Shown here piece after piece: positions 50,553 through 60,199 of a DNA stretch of 64,000 bases. The DNA comes from an uncultured Desulfovibrio sp. (GTDB taxonomy: Bacteria; Desulfobacterota; Desulfovibrionia; Desulfovibrionales; Desulfovibrionaceae): the NCBI RefSeq assembly GCF_944324505.1, contig NZ_CALUWO010000001.1:1-64000 (forward strand), given 5' to 3'. A program made the translations under genes and the position numbers. The notes beneath the pieces are model-generated. The model saw only the letters and a program-made list of their open reading frames with translations. It did not search any database and had not been told where the DNA came from. Numbering within the stretch: the stretch's first letter is position 1; each line of letters opens with the position of its first letter.

Positions 50553-51227
50553 ATGATTTCGGCCATAATTCCTATTAAAAAGCATTCTCAGCGTGTTCCA
50601 CAAAAAAACTTTCGCCTGTTTTGTGGTAAACCGCTTTTTACGTATGTTATCTCGGCATTGCTTTCTGTCAAATCGATTGACAAAATTATTATTAATATCG
50701 ACTCAGCCGATCTAGAAAGAATCATTTTGAATGAAAACAATTCAAATCGTATTTGCATATATCACAGACCTGATATATTGTGCGGTGATGATGTATCAGT
50801 TAACTTACTTATAGAAGACACCATCAGTGCATTTCCTGGCGAATATTTTATTCAGACACATGTTACCAACCCATGTGTGCAATCTTCTACGTTTGCAAAT
50901 GCAGTTACAACGTACTTTGCTCACCTAGATGAGTATGACAGCTGCTTATCAGTTAATAAATTTCACAGCAGATTTTATGACAACAAATTTTCTCCTATCA
51001 ACCATAACATTAATGAGCTTATACAAACTCAAAACTTACCTCCTCTCTATGAAGACAATTCTTGCTTTTATATTTTTAGTCGTGATGTTATCTGCAATCT
51101 ACACAGACGCATAGGGAAAAAGCCTTTACTTTATACGATTCCACGTTTAGAATCAATTGATATTGATACTGAAGATGATTTTTGTTTGGCTGAGTTGACA
51201 TATGAATTTTTGACGAACAAGGGGTAA
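50553..51227 (+). CDS. Second CMP-sugar synthetase-like cytidylyltransferase
   Basis: 224 residues. 'SAIIPIKKHSQRVPQKNFRL' is a variant of the CTP-binding loop with Lys-His-Ser-Gln in place of Ala-Arg-Ser-Gly, and 'THVTNPCVQSSTF' and 'SIDIDTEDDFCLAE' are the usual later motifs. It is divergent from the NeuA-like gene 4.5 kb upstream, so it probably serves another sugar. GAGGT precedes the start. It lies directly after the DUF115 fusion and before the aminotransferase. Confidence 0.78.
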   Translation: MISAIIPIKKHSQRVPQKNFRLFCGKPLFTYVISALLSVKSIDKIIINIDSADLERIILNENNSNRICIYHRPDILCGDDVSVNLLIEDTISAFPGEYFIQTHVTNPCVQSSTFANAVTTYFAHLDEYDSCLSVNKFHSRFYDNKFSPINHNINELIQTQNLPPLYEDNSCFYIFSRDVICNLHRRIGKKPLLYTIPRLESIDIDTEDDFCLAELTYEFLTNKG

Positions 51228-51228
51228 C

Positions 51229-52353
51229 ATGAATTCGGCTGTCCTTCCCGTTTGTGAACCTCTGCTGGCCGGCAATGAACTCAAGTACGTTACGGATGCC
51301 GTCAGCACCGGCTGGATTTCCTCAGCCGGAAGTTATGTTTCATCCTTTGAAAGGGCCTTTGCTGACTATTGTGGCGTCCGGCACGGTATTGCTGTGTGCA
51401 ATGGTACAGCGGCTCTGCATCTGGCGTTACGAGCACTTGGCATCGGCTCCGGCGATGAAGTCATCATTCCTGACTTTACCATGATTGCTTCGGCCCTGGC
51501 TGTCTGCTACTGTGGGGCCAAACCAGTCTTTGTGGATGCAGATGCCGACACATGGAATATGGACGTTACAGCCGTGGAACGGCACATTACGCCTGCCACC
51601 AAGGGCATCATGGCTGTCCATATTTTCGGAAATCCTTGTAGCATGGACGCGTTGCGCTGTATTGCCGAGCGTCACGGACTCTGGCTCATGGAAGATGCCG
51701 CCGAAGCACATGGCGCCTGCTATCAGGGGCGGAAGGCAGGTGGACTGTCCCGTATTGCAGCGTTTAGCTTTTTTGCCAATAAAAATGTCACCACGGGCGA
51801 AGGCGGTATGGTCGTTACCGATGATGACGATTTGGCAGCAGCCTGTCGCTACTTCAAAAATATGTGCTTTCCGCTGGATGCGCCCCGCACCTATCTGCAT
51901 GCGCATATTGGCTACAACTACCGGATGAGTAATCTTCATGCCGCCATCGGTCTGGCCCAGACCGAACGCGCGGACGTGTATAAGGCCCTGCGCCAGGAGC
52001 ATGGCCGGCTGTACCGGGAACGACTATCCGCCATTCCCGGTATACATCTGCAGCAGGATACCCCCGAGGGGGAAAATGTGTACTGGATGAACGGGCTTAC
52101 TGTCTCGCCCGCATACGGGCACACGCGCGGCGAGCTTATTGCTCATCTTCACGAACGGGGCATCGACACACGGCTTTTCTTCAATGGCATGCATCGCCAG
52201 CCGGCTCTGCGGAACTTCGGATGTTATTGCGATGGCAACTATCCGGTTTCCGACTGGCTGGCGGATAATGGATTTTATCTGCCCAGTGGAAGTAACCTGC
52301 GCGAATCGGATATTGATCGAGTCTGCGACGTTATTGCTGCATTTCGCCGGTAG
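51229..52353 (+). CDS. DegT/DnrJ-type sugar aminotransferase, perosamine synthase-like
   Basis: 374 residues, normal for the family. 'CNGTAALHLALRALGIGSGDEVI' (about 57-78), 'EDAAEAHGA' (155-163) and the PLP-binding Lys185 in 'FFANKNVTTGEGG' are intact. It transfers an amino group to a 4-keto sugar nucleotide. Since gmd makes GDP-4-keto-6-deoxymannose in the same locus, GDP-perosamine is the most likely product, but substrate choice is not readable from the sequence alone. It is GC-richer than its neighbours on the left. Confidence 0.9.
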   Translation: MNSAVLPVCEPLLAGNELKYVTDAVSTGWISSAGSYVSSFERAFADYCGVRHGIAVCNGTAALHLALRALGIGSGDEVIIPDFTMIASALAVCYCGAKPVFVDADADTWNMDVTAVERHITPATKGIMAVHIFGNPCSMDALRCIAERHGLWLMEDAAEAHGACYQGRKAGGLSRIAAFSFFANKNVTTGEGGMVVTDDDDLAAACRYFKNMCFPLDAPRTYLHAHIGYNYRMSNLHAAIGLAQTERADVYKALRQEHGRLYRERLSAIPGIHLQQDTPEGENVYWMNGLTVSPAYGHTRGELIAHLHERGIDTRLFFNGMHRQPALRNFGCYCDGNYPVSDWLADNGFYLPSGSNLRESDIDRVCDVIAAFRR

Positions 52354-52361
52354 GAGGAGTT

Positions 52362-53135
52362 ATGACGGTCTTCGGTGATTATGCGCGCTATTACAATGTC
52401 CTCTATCAGGACAAGGACTATGCAGGCGAAACAGATTTTGTACTGTCCTGCTTGAAGCGCTATAGTTCTCTTCCACGAACATTGCTTGATCTGGGATGTG
52501 GCACAGGCCGTCATGCTCTGGAAATGTCCCGCAGGAGAGTCGCCGTCACTGGCGTTGATATGTCTACCACCATGCTGGACATGGGGCGACAAATGCTTGG
52601 CACCGCTCCGCCTTTGCCAGGAAATACTCCCCTCCCCTGCCTGCTGGAGGGTGATGCCCGAACGATTCGGCTTGATGCACAATTTGATGCCGTGACAAGT
52701 CTGTTCCACGTGATGAGTTACCAAAATACGGAAGAAGACGCACGTGCCGTACTGGAGACGGCCCGCTGTCATTTAAAGCCCGGGGGCTGTTTTCTTTTTG
52801 ACTTCTGGTACGGGCCAGGCGTCTTGACCGATCCACCAACAGAACGTGACCGCGTTATGGAGGATGACAAAACGCTGGTGCGCCGCCATGCACATCCTGT
52901 GCACCGCGTCAATGACAATATTATAGAGGTGCACTACTCTATTGATCTTGTTGATAAGCTGACCGCAAATCAGACATCTCTATCTGAAGTGCACATGATG
53001 CGGTACTGGTTTATGCCGGAGCTTCGGTACCTTGCACGTTTAAGCGGCTTTCATGTCAGAGCTGAAGGTGCATGGCGCATGGAAAGTCTACCAGCACGTG
53101 ATACGTGGAATGCTTGGATGCTTGTCTCAAAATGA
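52362..53135 (+). CDS. SAM-dependent methyltransferase
   Basis: 257 residues with AGGAGG before the start. Motif I is 'LLDLGCGTGRHALEMS' (about 41-56), followed by 'VTGVDMSTTML' and 'HLKPGGCFLFDFW'. The start 'FGDYARYYNVLYQDKDYAG' is typical for class I methyltransferases that act on sugars in O-antigen loci. An N- or O-methylation of the amino sugar made by the preceding aminotransferase would fit the order. Confidence 0.82.
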   Translation: MTVFGDYARYYNVLYQDKDYAGETDFVLSCLKRYSSLPRTLLDLGCGTGRHALEMSRRRVAVTGVDMSTTMLDMGRQMLGTAPPLPGNTPLPCLLEGDARTIRLDAQFDAVTSLFHVMSYQNTEEDARAVLETARCHLKPGGCFLFDFWYGPGVLTDPPTERDRVMEDDKTLVRRHAHPVHRVNDNIIEVHYSIDLVDKLTANQTSLSEVHMMRYWFMPELRYLARLSGFHVRAEGAWRMESLPARDTWNAWMLVSK

Positions 53136-54421
53136 AAAAGAAAATTGCTATTTTCCATCCTGAAGGAAATGTTGGAAGCAATGTCAACCTCAAGAGCATA
53201 GCTAAGCTTCTTATTAATTCAGGCTATTCTATTGATTATATCCATTACGCTACAGAATCAATCAATGATTTAGCAGGCAATCCTTTCTTTAATGATATCA
53301 TTGTGCCGTTTCAGTTGCCTCTTTCATCAGTTGGTTCATCATGGAATTTTTGCATTGGTATTGATGGAGGAGTGTGTGATGCTGAAAAAGTTTATCGGAC
53401 GGCACAAATTCCCTTTTTATTTTTGAGTTATGAAATTTTTTTCATGGAAGAAGCAAAAACAGCTGATGAAAAAAATTTTATACATAACATGAAAACTGCA
53501 GCAAAATCCGCACGCTTTGCTATTACTCAAGATGAACTGCGAGCCGCGATCTTACAAAATGAATATGGTCTGACATGTCCAATTTTGCGAATACCCGTTG
53601 CGGGAAGCGGGATTATTCCACACAGAAGATCCCATTTTTTACATGAGCGCTGCAATATTCCTCTGGATAAAAAAATCCTCCTCCATATGGGCAGCATAGC
53701 GTCATGGACTATGGCCGACTGGCTTGCCGAACATGCTGACGCGCTTCCAGAAAATTGGGTCATTGTCTTTCATGGACGATACGGTATACAAAATCCTCCC
53801 TTTCCTTCCCATAAAAAAATATTTTATTCGTGTGAACAAGCCAAAACACCTGAAGAGTTTCGAAACATTGTTCAGTCCGCTGACTGTTGTGCTGTATTAT
53901 ATAAAGCAACATATGATTCTTTGTTTACTGGGAAAAACATACAGGAAATTGGACTTTCTTCAACTAAATTTTCTGTAGCGCTACAGCATGGTATTCCCGT
54001 AATTAACAATGATACTAAACAGATGCAACATATTATCGCTAAATATAAATGCGGACTATCTATCGATACAAGATCAAAAAATGCATTCTCAGAGTTTGGC
54101 AATTTTTTTAGTGAAATAGACACTCAAAATTGTTTTTCCGCATTTCAAAAATGCCTAGATCTGACTATTTACTTTCCAAATTTTTTGGAATATATCAAAA
54201 AAAATTTAATAAAAAATCAAATAATAGCTTTTCCATCCTTTGGGTATACACAATGTATCCATGTAGTGGAAAAATTTCCCTCATATTTGCTGATCAAGTT
54301 GTTTTTATCACTGCTGCGATTGCTTCTTTTTCGCTGTACGAACAAGATAAAAAGGTCATATATGCGCACCCTAAATAGTTACTCCCGTAGCCTTCAACAT
54401 TTCTTCTTTAAAAAAAGATAA
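53132..54421 (+). CDS. Putative glycosyltransferase, GT-B type
   Basis: 429 residues from the ATG at 53132, overlapping the previous stop. The N-terminus 'KKIAIFHPEGNVGSNVNLKS' and the C-terminal region 'GLSSTKFSVALQHGIPVI' (about 280-297) suit a GT-B enzyme with the nucleotide-sugar loop in the second half. I cannot assign a CAZy family with confidence. It is strongly AT-rich and lies between GC-rich genes. Confidence 0.65.
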   Translation: MKKKIAIFHPEGNVGSNVNLKSIAKLLINSGYSIDYIHYATESINDLAGNPFFNDIIVPFQLPLSSVGSSWNFCIGIDGGVCDAEKVYRTAQIPFLFLSYEIFFMEEAKTADEKNFIHNMKTAAKSARFAITQDELRAAILQNEYGLTCPILRIPVAGSGIIPHRRSHFLHERCNIPLDKKILLHMGSIASWTMADWLAEHADALPENWVIVFHGRYGIQNPPFPSHKKIFYSCEQAKTPEEFRNIVQSADCCAVLYKATYDSLFTGKNIQEIGLSSTKFSVALQHGIPVINNDTKQMQHIIAKYKCGLSIDTRSKNAFSEFGNFFSEIDTQNCFSAFQKCLDLTIYFPNFLEYIKKNLIKNQIIAFPSFGYTQCIHVVEKFPSYLLIKLFLSLLRLLLFRCTNKIKRSYMRTLNSYSRSLQHFFFKKR

Positions 54422-54439
54422 TTACAGCATATAGTAAAA

Positions 54440-55294
54440 ATGATTACCATACCACAGACGCCCTTTTTTACGATCATCACTGCCACCTTTAATGCTTCTG
54501 CTACACTACCAAGACTACTGGATTCGCTGGCTTCGCAGACCTGCCGAGACTTCAACTGGATAGTGCAGGACGGTGCGTCGTCCGATGCTACCATGGAGAT
54601 TGTGACGCGGTATAGCGATCGGCTACCAGAAATTCTGGCTGACAGCAGTAGAGACAATGGTATTTACGATGCCTGGAACAAGGCCATTTCGCATTGGTCG
54701 CCTCAATTGGGTGAATGGATTCTTTTTTTAGGTGCCGACGACAAGCTACATACACACGAAACACTTTCTCAGTGTAAAGATTACCTTTCCTTAGTCAAAA
54801 ATGATGTTGTGTTTGCTTCTGGAAATGTTTGCATGATGAACACTCAAAATGAGATTGTTACTGCGCTTAATGTTGATATTTCAACGGCATTTGCAAGACG
54901 ATATTATGGCATGTCATTTCCTCATTCTGGGCTTTTTCACAGGCGAGATATTTTGCAAAAAATAAAATTTGATCCCCAATTTAATATTGCAGGTGATTAC
55001 GATTTTTTTCTAAAATCAATATCATCAGAATCACAAATTACAAAAATAAATCAGTTTGTAACTGATATGTATATTGGTGGCATATCTAGCAATCCTAACA
55101 ATTTTAAAAAACTTTACTGTGAAAACCTAAAAATTATACGAAAACACTCCATTTCTCACTATATCTACTATGGAATAGAAAATATGTGGGAAATGAAAAA
55201 AAACGATCTCAAAATATTCCTTTCCAACAACCCATGTGGCCGAATCTTGCTGCTAATCTTTCGAAAACTAAAACGACACAAGGTAAATCCATGA
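54440..55294 (+). CDS. Glycosyltransferase family 2
   Basis: 284 residues. 'FFTIITATFNASATLPRLLD', 'IVQDGASSDATMEIV' and the 'LGADDKLH' DxD-type metal site show a GT2 (GT-A fold) transferase acting in the cytoplasm on a lipid-linked acceptor. The first part is GC-richer than the last, which is AT-rich. Its stop overlaps the start of the next gene. Confidence 0.88.
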   Translation: MITIPQTPFFTIITATFNASATLPRLLDSLASQTCRDFNWIVQDGASSDATMEIVTRYSDRLPEILADSSRDNGIYDAWNKAISHWSPQLGEWILFLGADDKLHTHETLSQCKDYLSLVKNDVVFASGNVCMMNTQNEIVTALNVDISTAFARRYYGMSFPHSGLFHRRDILQKIKFDPQFNIAGDYDFFLKSISSESQITKINQFVTDMYIGGISSNPNNFKKLYCENLKIIRKHSISHYIYYGIENMWEMKKNDLKIFLSNNPCGRILLLIFRKLKRHKVNP

Positions 55295-56292
55295 CTAAAC
55301 TCACGGTAGGCATGCCGGTTTACAACGACGAACCGTATGTCAAAGCGGCAATTGATTCGATTTTATCTCAGTCATTTTGTGATTTTAAGCTTCTAATCGT
55401 TGATGATGGAAGTACAGATAAAAGCTCAAAAATTATTTCAAGCTATGCAGACAAACGTATAGAATACATCAGACATCATCAAAATCTTGGTCGCCCTGTT
55501 GCCCGTAATACCGCTCTCAATGCAGCAGATAGTGAATATTTTGCCTGGATGGATTCTGATGATATAGCTTGCCCAGACAGATTTGCAAAACAAATACAAT
55601 TTCTTGATACACACCCCAAAATTTCCATATGTGGTGGGAGAGTTCGCCGATTCCATGGCGCAAAAGGGATAAGTTCACAGACTAACTCGCCTGCAATCGC
55701 TGCAATGACGATTTTTTCACCAGCATTATATAATCCGACAGTTATGATGCGTCTTTCTGACGTACGTAAAGCCGATTTGCAATACGATTCTTCCTTAAAG
55801 CGAGCTGAAGATTTTGCTTTTTGGATTGAGGCTTTTTTACGGCAAAAGCTACAAGGATTTGTTTTACCAGATATTTTACTGAACTATCGAGTATTTAATC
55901 GTCCTTCAAATTCCTATTGGCACCAGCTCGTTGTTGAAAAATATCTTATACCCTTGCTAGGCTTATCGTGCACAGCATCTGAAATTGCCATTCATACAGG
56001 AGTAGGAACAGGCGACTTTCGCGATATTATCCATCGTTTCGGTGTTACGGCTGTTTTTGAATGGTTTGATCGTCTCTACAAGCAATGCGCAGCTATTCTC
56101 GATTTTCCTATCTATTTAGCACATATTCTGCAAAACTATAGCGAATACTGCATAACCCACTCCCCCAATATGCTTAAAAACATAAAAATATATCACCAAT
56201 ATACTTTCTCACGAAAAAAAAATCCTTGTGTGTTATACTCCTTTTTTTTCGCAAAATACATAAAACATATGCTCAAAGAATTATTTACCTAG
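55291..56292 (+). CDS. Glycosyltransferase family 2
   Basis: 333 residues from the ATG at 55291, overlapping the stop before it, with AAGG upstream. 'LTVGMPVYNDEPYVKAAIDS', 'IVDDGSTDKS' and 'AWMDSDDIACPDRFAKQI' are the GT2 hallmarks; the DxDD metal site is intact. The C-terminal 100 residues are helical and less conserved. The gene is AT-rich. Confidence 0.9.
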   Translation: MTKLTVGMPVYNDEPYVKAAIDSILSQSFCDFKLLIVDDGSTDKSSKIISSYADKRIEYIRHHQNLGRPVARNTALNAADSEYFAWMDSDDIACPDRFAKQIQFLDTHPKISICGGRVRRFHGAKGISSQTNSPAIAAMTIFSPALYNPTVMMRLSDVRKADLQYDSSLKRAEDFAFWIEAFLRQKLQGFVLPDILLNYRVFNRPSNSYWHQLVVEKYLIPLLGLSCTASEIAIHTGVGTGDFRDIIHRFGVTAVFEWFDRLYKQCAAILDFPIYLAHILQNYSEYCITHSPNMLKNIKIYHQYTFSRKKNPCVLYSFFFAKYIKHMLKELFT

Positions 56293-56353
56293 ACTCGTGT
56301 AAAGGAGTTTGTTTCTGTCTCCCCTGTATTGTAGGAAAATAAGAGGTATACAT

Positions 56354-57316
56354 ATGGCAGACGTTTCCACCCCCATGCTCACCGTCGCCATCCCCACATG
56401 GAATCGCGGCGAGATACTCCAGCAGGTTTGTGAAGCGCTTCTAGAGCAATCTATCCCTGCTGAAGAATTTCTGGTTCTCATTGTGGACAACAATTCAACA
56501 GATGATACCCGACAGCGCATGGCCATGATGGCAGATCGCTTTCCGCATTTTTCGTATGTTGTTGAAAAAAAAGCTGGACTCAGCCACGCACGAAATACTG
56601 CCTGGCACCAGTGCACTACTCCTTGGATTGTCTATCTGGACGACGACGCCAAGCCTTTCCCCCGCTATGTGGAATCCATTTTGCGTGCTATCGCATCTCC
56701 TCCCCCATGTGACGTCATTGCCGGAAAGGTCGTTCCCTGGAAGCTTTTCCCACTGCCGTCCTGGTTTCTGGATGAATATGAATCCTATTCGCCGCACGCT
56801 GATGCCAGTGGCCACCTTTATCCGAAGGATTTTGCCTACGGCACGAATATGGCGTTTTCCTGTCAGAGCATTCGGCTGGCCGGGGGGTTTGATCCGCGCT
56901 TCGGCGTACGGGGTACCGTGGTTCCCTATGGCGAAGAAACCGAACTGCAGGTACGCATTCGCCAAATGGGTGGGCGTATCCGCTACGCGCCCGATGCGGT
57001 GGTTGCTCACCTTGCCAGACCGTCGCGCTATACGGTGAGCAATTTACTGCGCATTGCCTACCGCTACGGAAAATCTACACCGGTCATTTACAACTGGCAG
57101 GGCTGGCGGCAGTTTCTCCGTCTGTGCTGCAAGGTTCCCTATCGCCTTCTTCGTACATTGGGGAGGACATTGTACCGACTTTGCAACCGGACATATGCCT
57201 GGCAGAACGCTGTCATAGCGCTCGGGGGCGAGTGTCTGTTTCTAGCCGGCATGTTCAGAGGCTTTTTCCTGCTTGCGACGATGAAGAGGCGCTCCTCCAC
57301 AAATCCTGCGGAGTGA
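56354..57316 (+). CDS. Glycosyltransferase family 2
   Basis: 320 residues from the ATG at 56354 with AAGAGG upstream; an earlier ATG in frame lacks a site. Motifs: 'LTVAIPTWNRGEILQQVCEA', 'IVDNNSTDDTRQRM', 'GLSHARNTAWHQ', 'YLDDDAKP' (DDD metal site) and 'FGVRGTVVPYGEETELQVRI', the ED acceptor region. It is GC-rich again. A hydrophobic Arg-rich C-terminus may touch the membrane. Confidence 0.9.
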   Translation: MADVSTPMLTVAIPTWNRGEILQQVCEALLEQSIPAEEFLVLIVDNNSTDDTRQRMAMMADRFPHFSYVVEKKAGLSHARNTAWHQCTTPWIVYLDDDAKPFPRYVESILRAIASPPPCDVIAGKVVPWKLFPLPSWFLDEYESYSPHADASGHLYPKDFAYGTNMAFSCQSIRLAGGFDPRFGVRGTVVPYGEETELQVRIRQMGGRIRYAPDAVVAHLARPSRYTVSNLLRIAYRYGKSTPVIYNWQGWRQFLRLCCKVPYRLLRTLGRTLYRLCNRTYAWQNAVIALGGECLFLAGMFRGFFLLATMKRRSSTNPAE

Positions 57317-57321
57317 AGAAC

Positions 57322-58272
57322 ATGCCCCGCATCTCCATCATCATTCCCGCCTATAACGTCGCCCCTTGGCTGCCTGACACGTTGCGCAGCGTCCAGGCGC
57401 AAACGCTACACGACTGGGAGTGCATCATTGTTGATGATGGCTCTACGGACGCCCCTGACGCCTGCCTGCCTGCAAACGATCGCCGTTTTCGCCTTGTACG
57501 GCAGGAAAATGCCGGCGTATCTGCCGCGCGCAACCGAGGGCTGCACGAAGCGTGCGGGGAATATGTCGCCTTTCTTGACGGAGATGACATCTGGCATCCG
57601 CAGGCGCTTGAACGTCTGTCTGCCCCCTTATTGCAAGAAGATCCGCCGGCCTTTGTCTGGGGCAACTTCATGCGCTTTGCCGACGGCAGCGGCATTGCCC
57701 GTCCCAGCCCGCTACATGACTGGAAGCAGACAAAAATTTTCTGGCAAAATCTTCTGATTACCAACTTTTTGCAGTTCGGCGCACTTCTTTTTAGAGCGGA
57801 AAAGGCCAATGGTATTCCTTTTGATACCCGGCTGCGGATCTGCGAAGACAGGGATTGGCTCATCCGCCTTTTACAACGCTGCACAACACAGCACGTTCCC
57901 CATATCGTGCATTACTACCGACAACGAGCCGGAAGCGCCGTCGGCAACGTCGAGGCATTTCTCAAAGATGAAAAAACCTTCCTTGCCCGCTACCTTGAGG
58001 ATCCCTCCGTGCCGGAGTGGGTACGACGCCGTGCCCGTTCCGCCTTCCTGTTCCATACTGCTGTGCTGCTGGCCAAGCTGCCGGGACATCTGCCACAGGC
58101 CGTAAAGATGCTGCTGCGGGCTATACTGACAGATCCGCTCTACACGGAAAACTATCTGCAACCTCTGCGAAAGCTGGCAATAAAAATGAGACGCCCCGAA
58201 GTCATTGAGGAATTGCGTCCGTATCTTGCCGGCAGTTCGCGCCCATCTCCAGACACTGCAGGCAACCAATGA
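57322..58272 (+). CDS. Glycosyltransferase family 2
   Basis: 316 residues from the ATG at 57322; the frame continues upstream inside the previous gene. 'ISIIIPAYNVAPWLPDTLRS', 'IVDDGSTDAPD', 'GVSAARNRGLHEA' and 'FLDGDDIWHP' define a GT2 enzyme; 'ICEDRDWLIRLL' is the acceptor-side Glu-Asp. Start is five bases after the preceding stop. Confidence 0.9.
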   Translation: MPRISIIIPAYNVAPWLPDTLRSVQAQTLHDWECIIVDDGSTDAPDACLPANDRRFRLVRQENAGVSAARNRGLHEACGEYVAFLDGDDIWHPQALERLSAPLLQEDPPAFVWGNFMRFADGSGIARPSPLHDWKQTKIFWQNLLITNFLQFGALLFRAEKANGIPFDTRLRICEDRDWLIRLLQRCTTQHVPHIVHYYRQRAGSAVGNVEAFLKDEKTFLARYLEDPSVPEWVRRRARSAFLFHTAVLLAKLPGHLPQAVKMLLRAILTDPLYTENYLQPLRKLAIKMRRPEVIEELRPYLAGSSRPSPDTAGNQ

Positions 58273-59090
58273 CTTCTACCCCCTTATTTTCGCTGCTCAT
58301 AGCGACGGTCAGGAGACATGCCGAGCTGGAACGTCTGTTGCGGTCCCTGCGCGGACAAACTCTGCGCGATATGGAAATCCTCATTGCCGACCAGAACCCC
58401 CCTGCCCTGTTGCAGGACATCTATACGGAATTTTCCGATTTGCCCATCCAGGCAGTCAGGGTTCCCAACAAGGGAGTCTCGCAAGCGCGCAATGCCATCA
58501 TTTCCCTTGCACGCGGCACGTTTCTCGCCTTCCCTGATGATGACTGCTGGTATGCGCCGGATACCCTGGCCCAAGCAGTAGAAGCGTTTCGGCGGCATCC
58601 CGATGCCGGAGGCATCTTAGGCTTCTGGACCCCCTTCCCAAATCTTCCCAAACCCAACGGGAGGGAACAGCTTCTTTCTGCTACTGCCATGTTCTCACAA
58701 GGAGGAACCTGCGTGCAGTTCTTCAGGGCCGAAGCCGTCAAAGGAATACGCTTCGATCCTCGCCTCGGCCCCGGGACGGGGCTACCCTACGGCTGCGGCG
58801 AAGATACGGATTATCTGTTGGAAGTGCACAAGCGCGCCCCGGTGTGGCGCTGCCCGTCCATCCGCGTCTTCCACCCCTCACCCGACACGCATTTACCTTC
58901 GGAGGCCAAAATCACCGCCTACGCGGCCGGGCGTATGTTTTTACTCAAAAAACATGCCTTCCCGCTCTGGTTCCGCTGCGCAAATGTTCTATATCCGTTG
59001 TGTATGCTACCACTGGAGGCGCTGCGCAAAGGGCGCCCGGCTGCTCGATACCGCTGGCGCATGTTCCGTGAACGTTGGCGGCATCTGTAA
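58269..59090 (+). CDS. Glycosyltransferase family 2
   Basis: 273 residues, start overlapping the previous stop (ATGA). 'FSLLIATVRRHAELERLLRS', 'ILIADQNPPALLQ', 'GVSQARNAIISLA' and 'AFPDDDCWYAPDTL' (DDD metal site), with 'GCGEDTDYLLEV' as acceptor-side motif. It is the last gene of the rightward glycan operon and converges with the fucosyltransferase gene. Confidence 0.9.
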   Translation: MTSTPLFSLLIATVRRHAELERLLRSLRGQTLRDMEILIADQNPPALLQDIYTEFSDLPIQAVRVPNKGVSQARNAIISLARGTFLAFPDDDCWYAPDTLAQAVEAFRRHPDAGGILGFWTPFPNLPKPNGREQLLSATAMFSQGGTCVQFFRAEAVKGIRFDPRLGPGTGLPYGCGEDTDYLLEVHKRAPVWRCPSIRVFHPSPDTHLPSEAKITAYAAGRMFLLKKHAFPLWFRCANVLYPLCMLPLEALRKGRPAARYRWRMFRERWRHL

Positions 59091-59109
59091 TTAGCAAAAT
59101 GACAGGAGA

Positions 59110-60108
59110 TTATTTGTCCCTCTTACCCAATGTGGAATGGATTCCTTGCTTCCAGCCCCGCCAAAGGCGAGAAAGGGGGCCCCACCGCGACTCTGACAAC
59201 CTAGCCTGCTGAGCAATGTAATGTCGCACAAAGCCATCACGTATTGTCCTGCGCGAGGCTTCAGTCCCCTGTTCAACGATATGGTATAAAAATTTCTTAA
59301 GTGATATGTCATGCTCTGGTAGCGACGGAGTGCCACCTGTGAACCACGGTTCCCTCAGCATGGATAAATATGCTTCTGGGTCGTTATCAAGCCGTCGAAC
59401 TTCTGCCACCACGCCATCAAGACTTTCATACGCATGGCAATTGATGAACCGCTTAGGATTAAACTCGCGCCCTACAAGAGGATCTCCCCAATAAATTGGA
59501 ATACTGTTAGCACGTAATGCTTCAAAAATTTTTTCTGTGACATAACCTGGCTTTGAGGAATTTTCACAGGCAATGGAAAATTTGAATTGCCGCAGCCACG
59601 TATCCTTATTTTTTACGCGCCCTCCAATATTATTGCGTATCTTGCCTCCACACGCAACATGCTTATAGCTATCAAGCGCTTCTAATAACTGAATTCTGAA
59701 CGCATTTGCTGTGCTGTTATTTGAGTATAAAAAATTACAAAATTTTTTCTTCTGCAATATTTCTTTATTCCAGAATTCTTTTTCTTTTTGCCTCCCATCT
59801 TCTTCAACTTGGTACAGCCTGTATAGCGGCAAACGATAGTATCTATCATCAAAATTAATATAATCAAAACCTATAGCATAATCAAATAAATTAAAATCTG
59901 GCGTGATATTTTCTCCTGTATAAAATACTTTCACACAATCATATAACAAGTGTTTTTTCGAAAAAGTAGAACAAAACAAGTAATCCGGGCTACCATTATC
60001 AACAACAACATCATATCTATCACTTAAAATGCGAGTAAAAATATTATCTTCTTCAGAAAATCCAGCCCAAAAATCAGAAAATCCAACTTTGATAGATTTC
60101 TTGCACAT
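59110..60108 (-). CDS. GT10 alpha-1,3/4-fucosyltransferase-like protein
   Basis: 332 residues from the ATG at 60108, which has AAGG upstream; a further ATG at 60135 lacks one. The C-terminal half carries the family signature, 'FSIACENSSKPGYVTEKIFE' followed by 'IPIYWGDPLV', which binds GDP-fucose. Bacterial members add fucose to GlcNAc or Glc in surface glycans, sometimes mimicking host Lewis antigens. GDP-fucose would come from gmd and fcl. The N-terminal two thirds are AT-rich, the last third GC-rich. It reads towards the GT2 run. Confidence 0.92.
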   Translation of the reverse strand: MCKKSIKVGFSDFWAGFSEEDNIFTRILSDRYDVVVDNGSPDYLFCSTFSKKHLLYDCVKVFYTGENITPDFNLFDYAIGFDYINFDDRYYRLPLYRLYQVEEDGRQKEKEFWNKEILQKKKFCNFLYSNNSTANAFRIQLLEALDSYKHVACGGKIRNNIGGRVKNKDTWLRQFKFSIACENSSKPGYVTEKIFEALRANSIPIYWGDPLVGREFNPKRFINCHAYESLDGVVAEVRRLDNDPEAYLSMLREPWFTGGTPSLPEHDISLKKFLYHIVEQGTEASRRTIRDGFVRHYIAQQARLSESRWGPLSRLWRGWKQGIHSTLGKRDK

Positions 60109-60199
60109 AACCACCTTACTATAAGCTTTTTTCATATCGTTTGTTAAATTGTTTTTACTATGTTACGCTCTCATATATATCAGATTCTGCTCGTTGACA

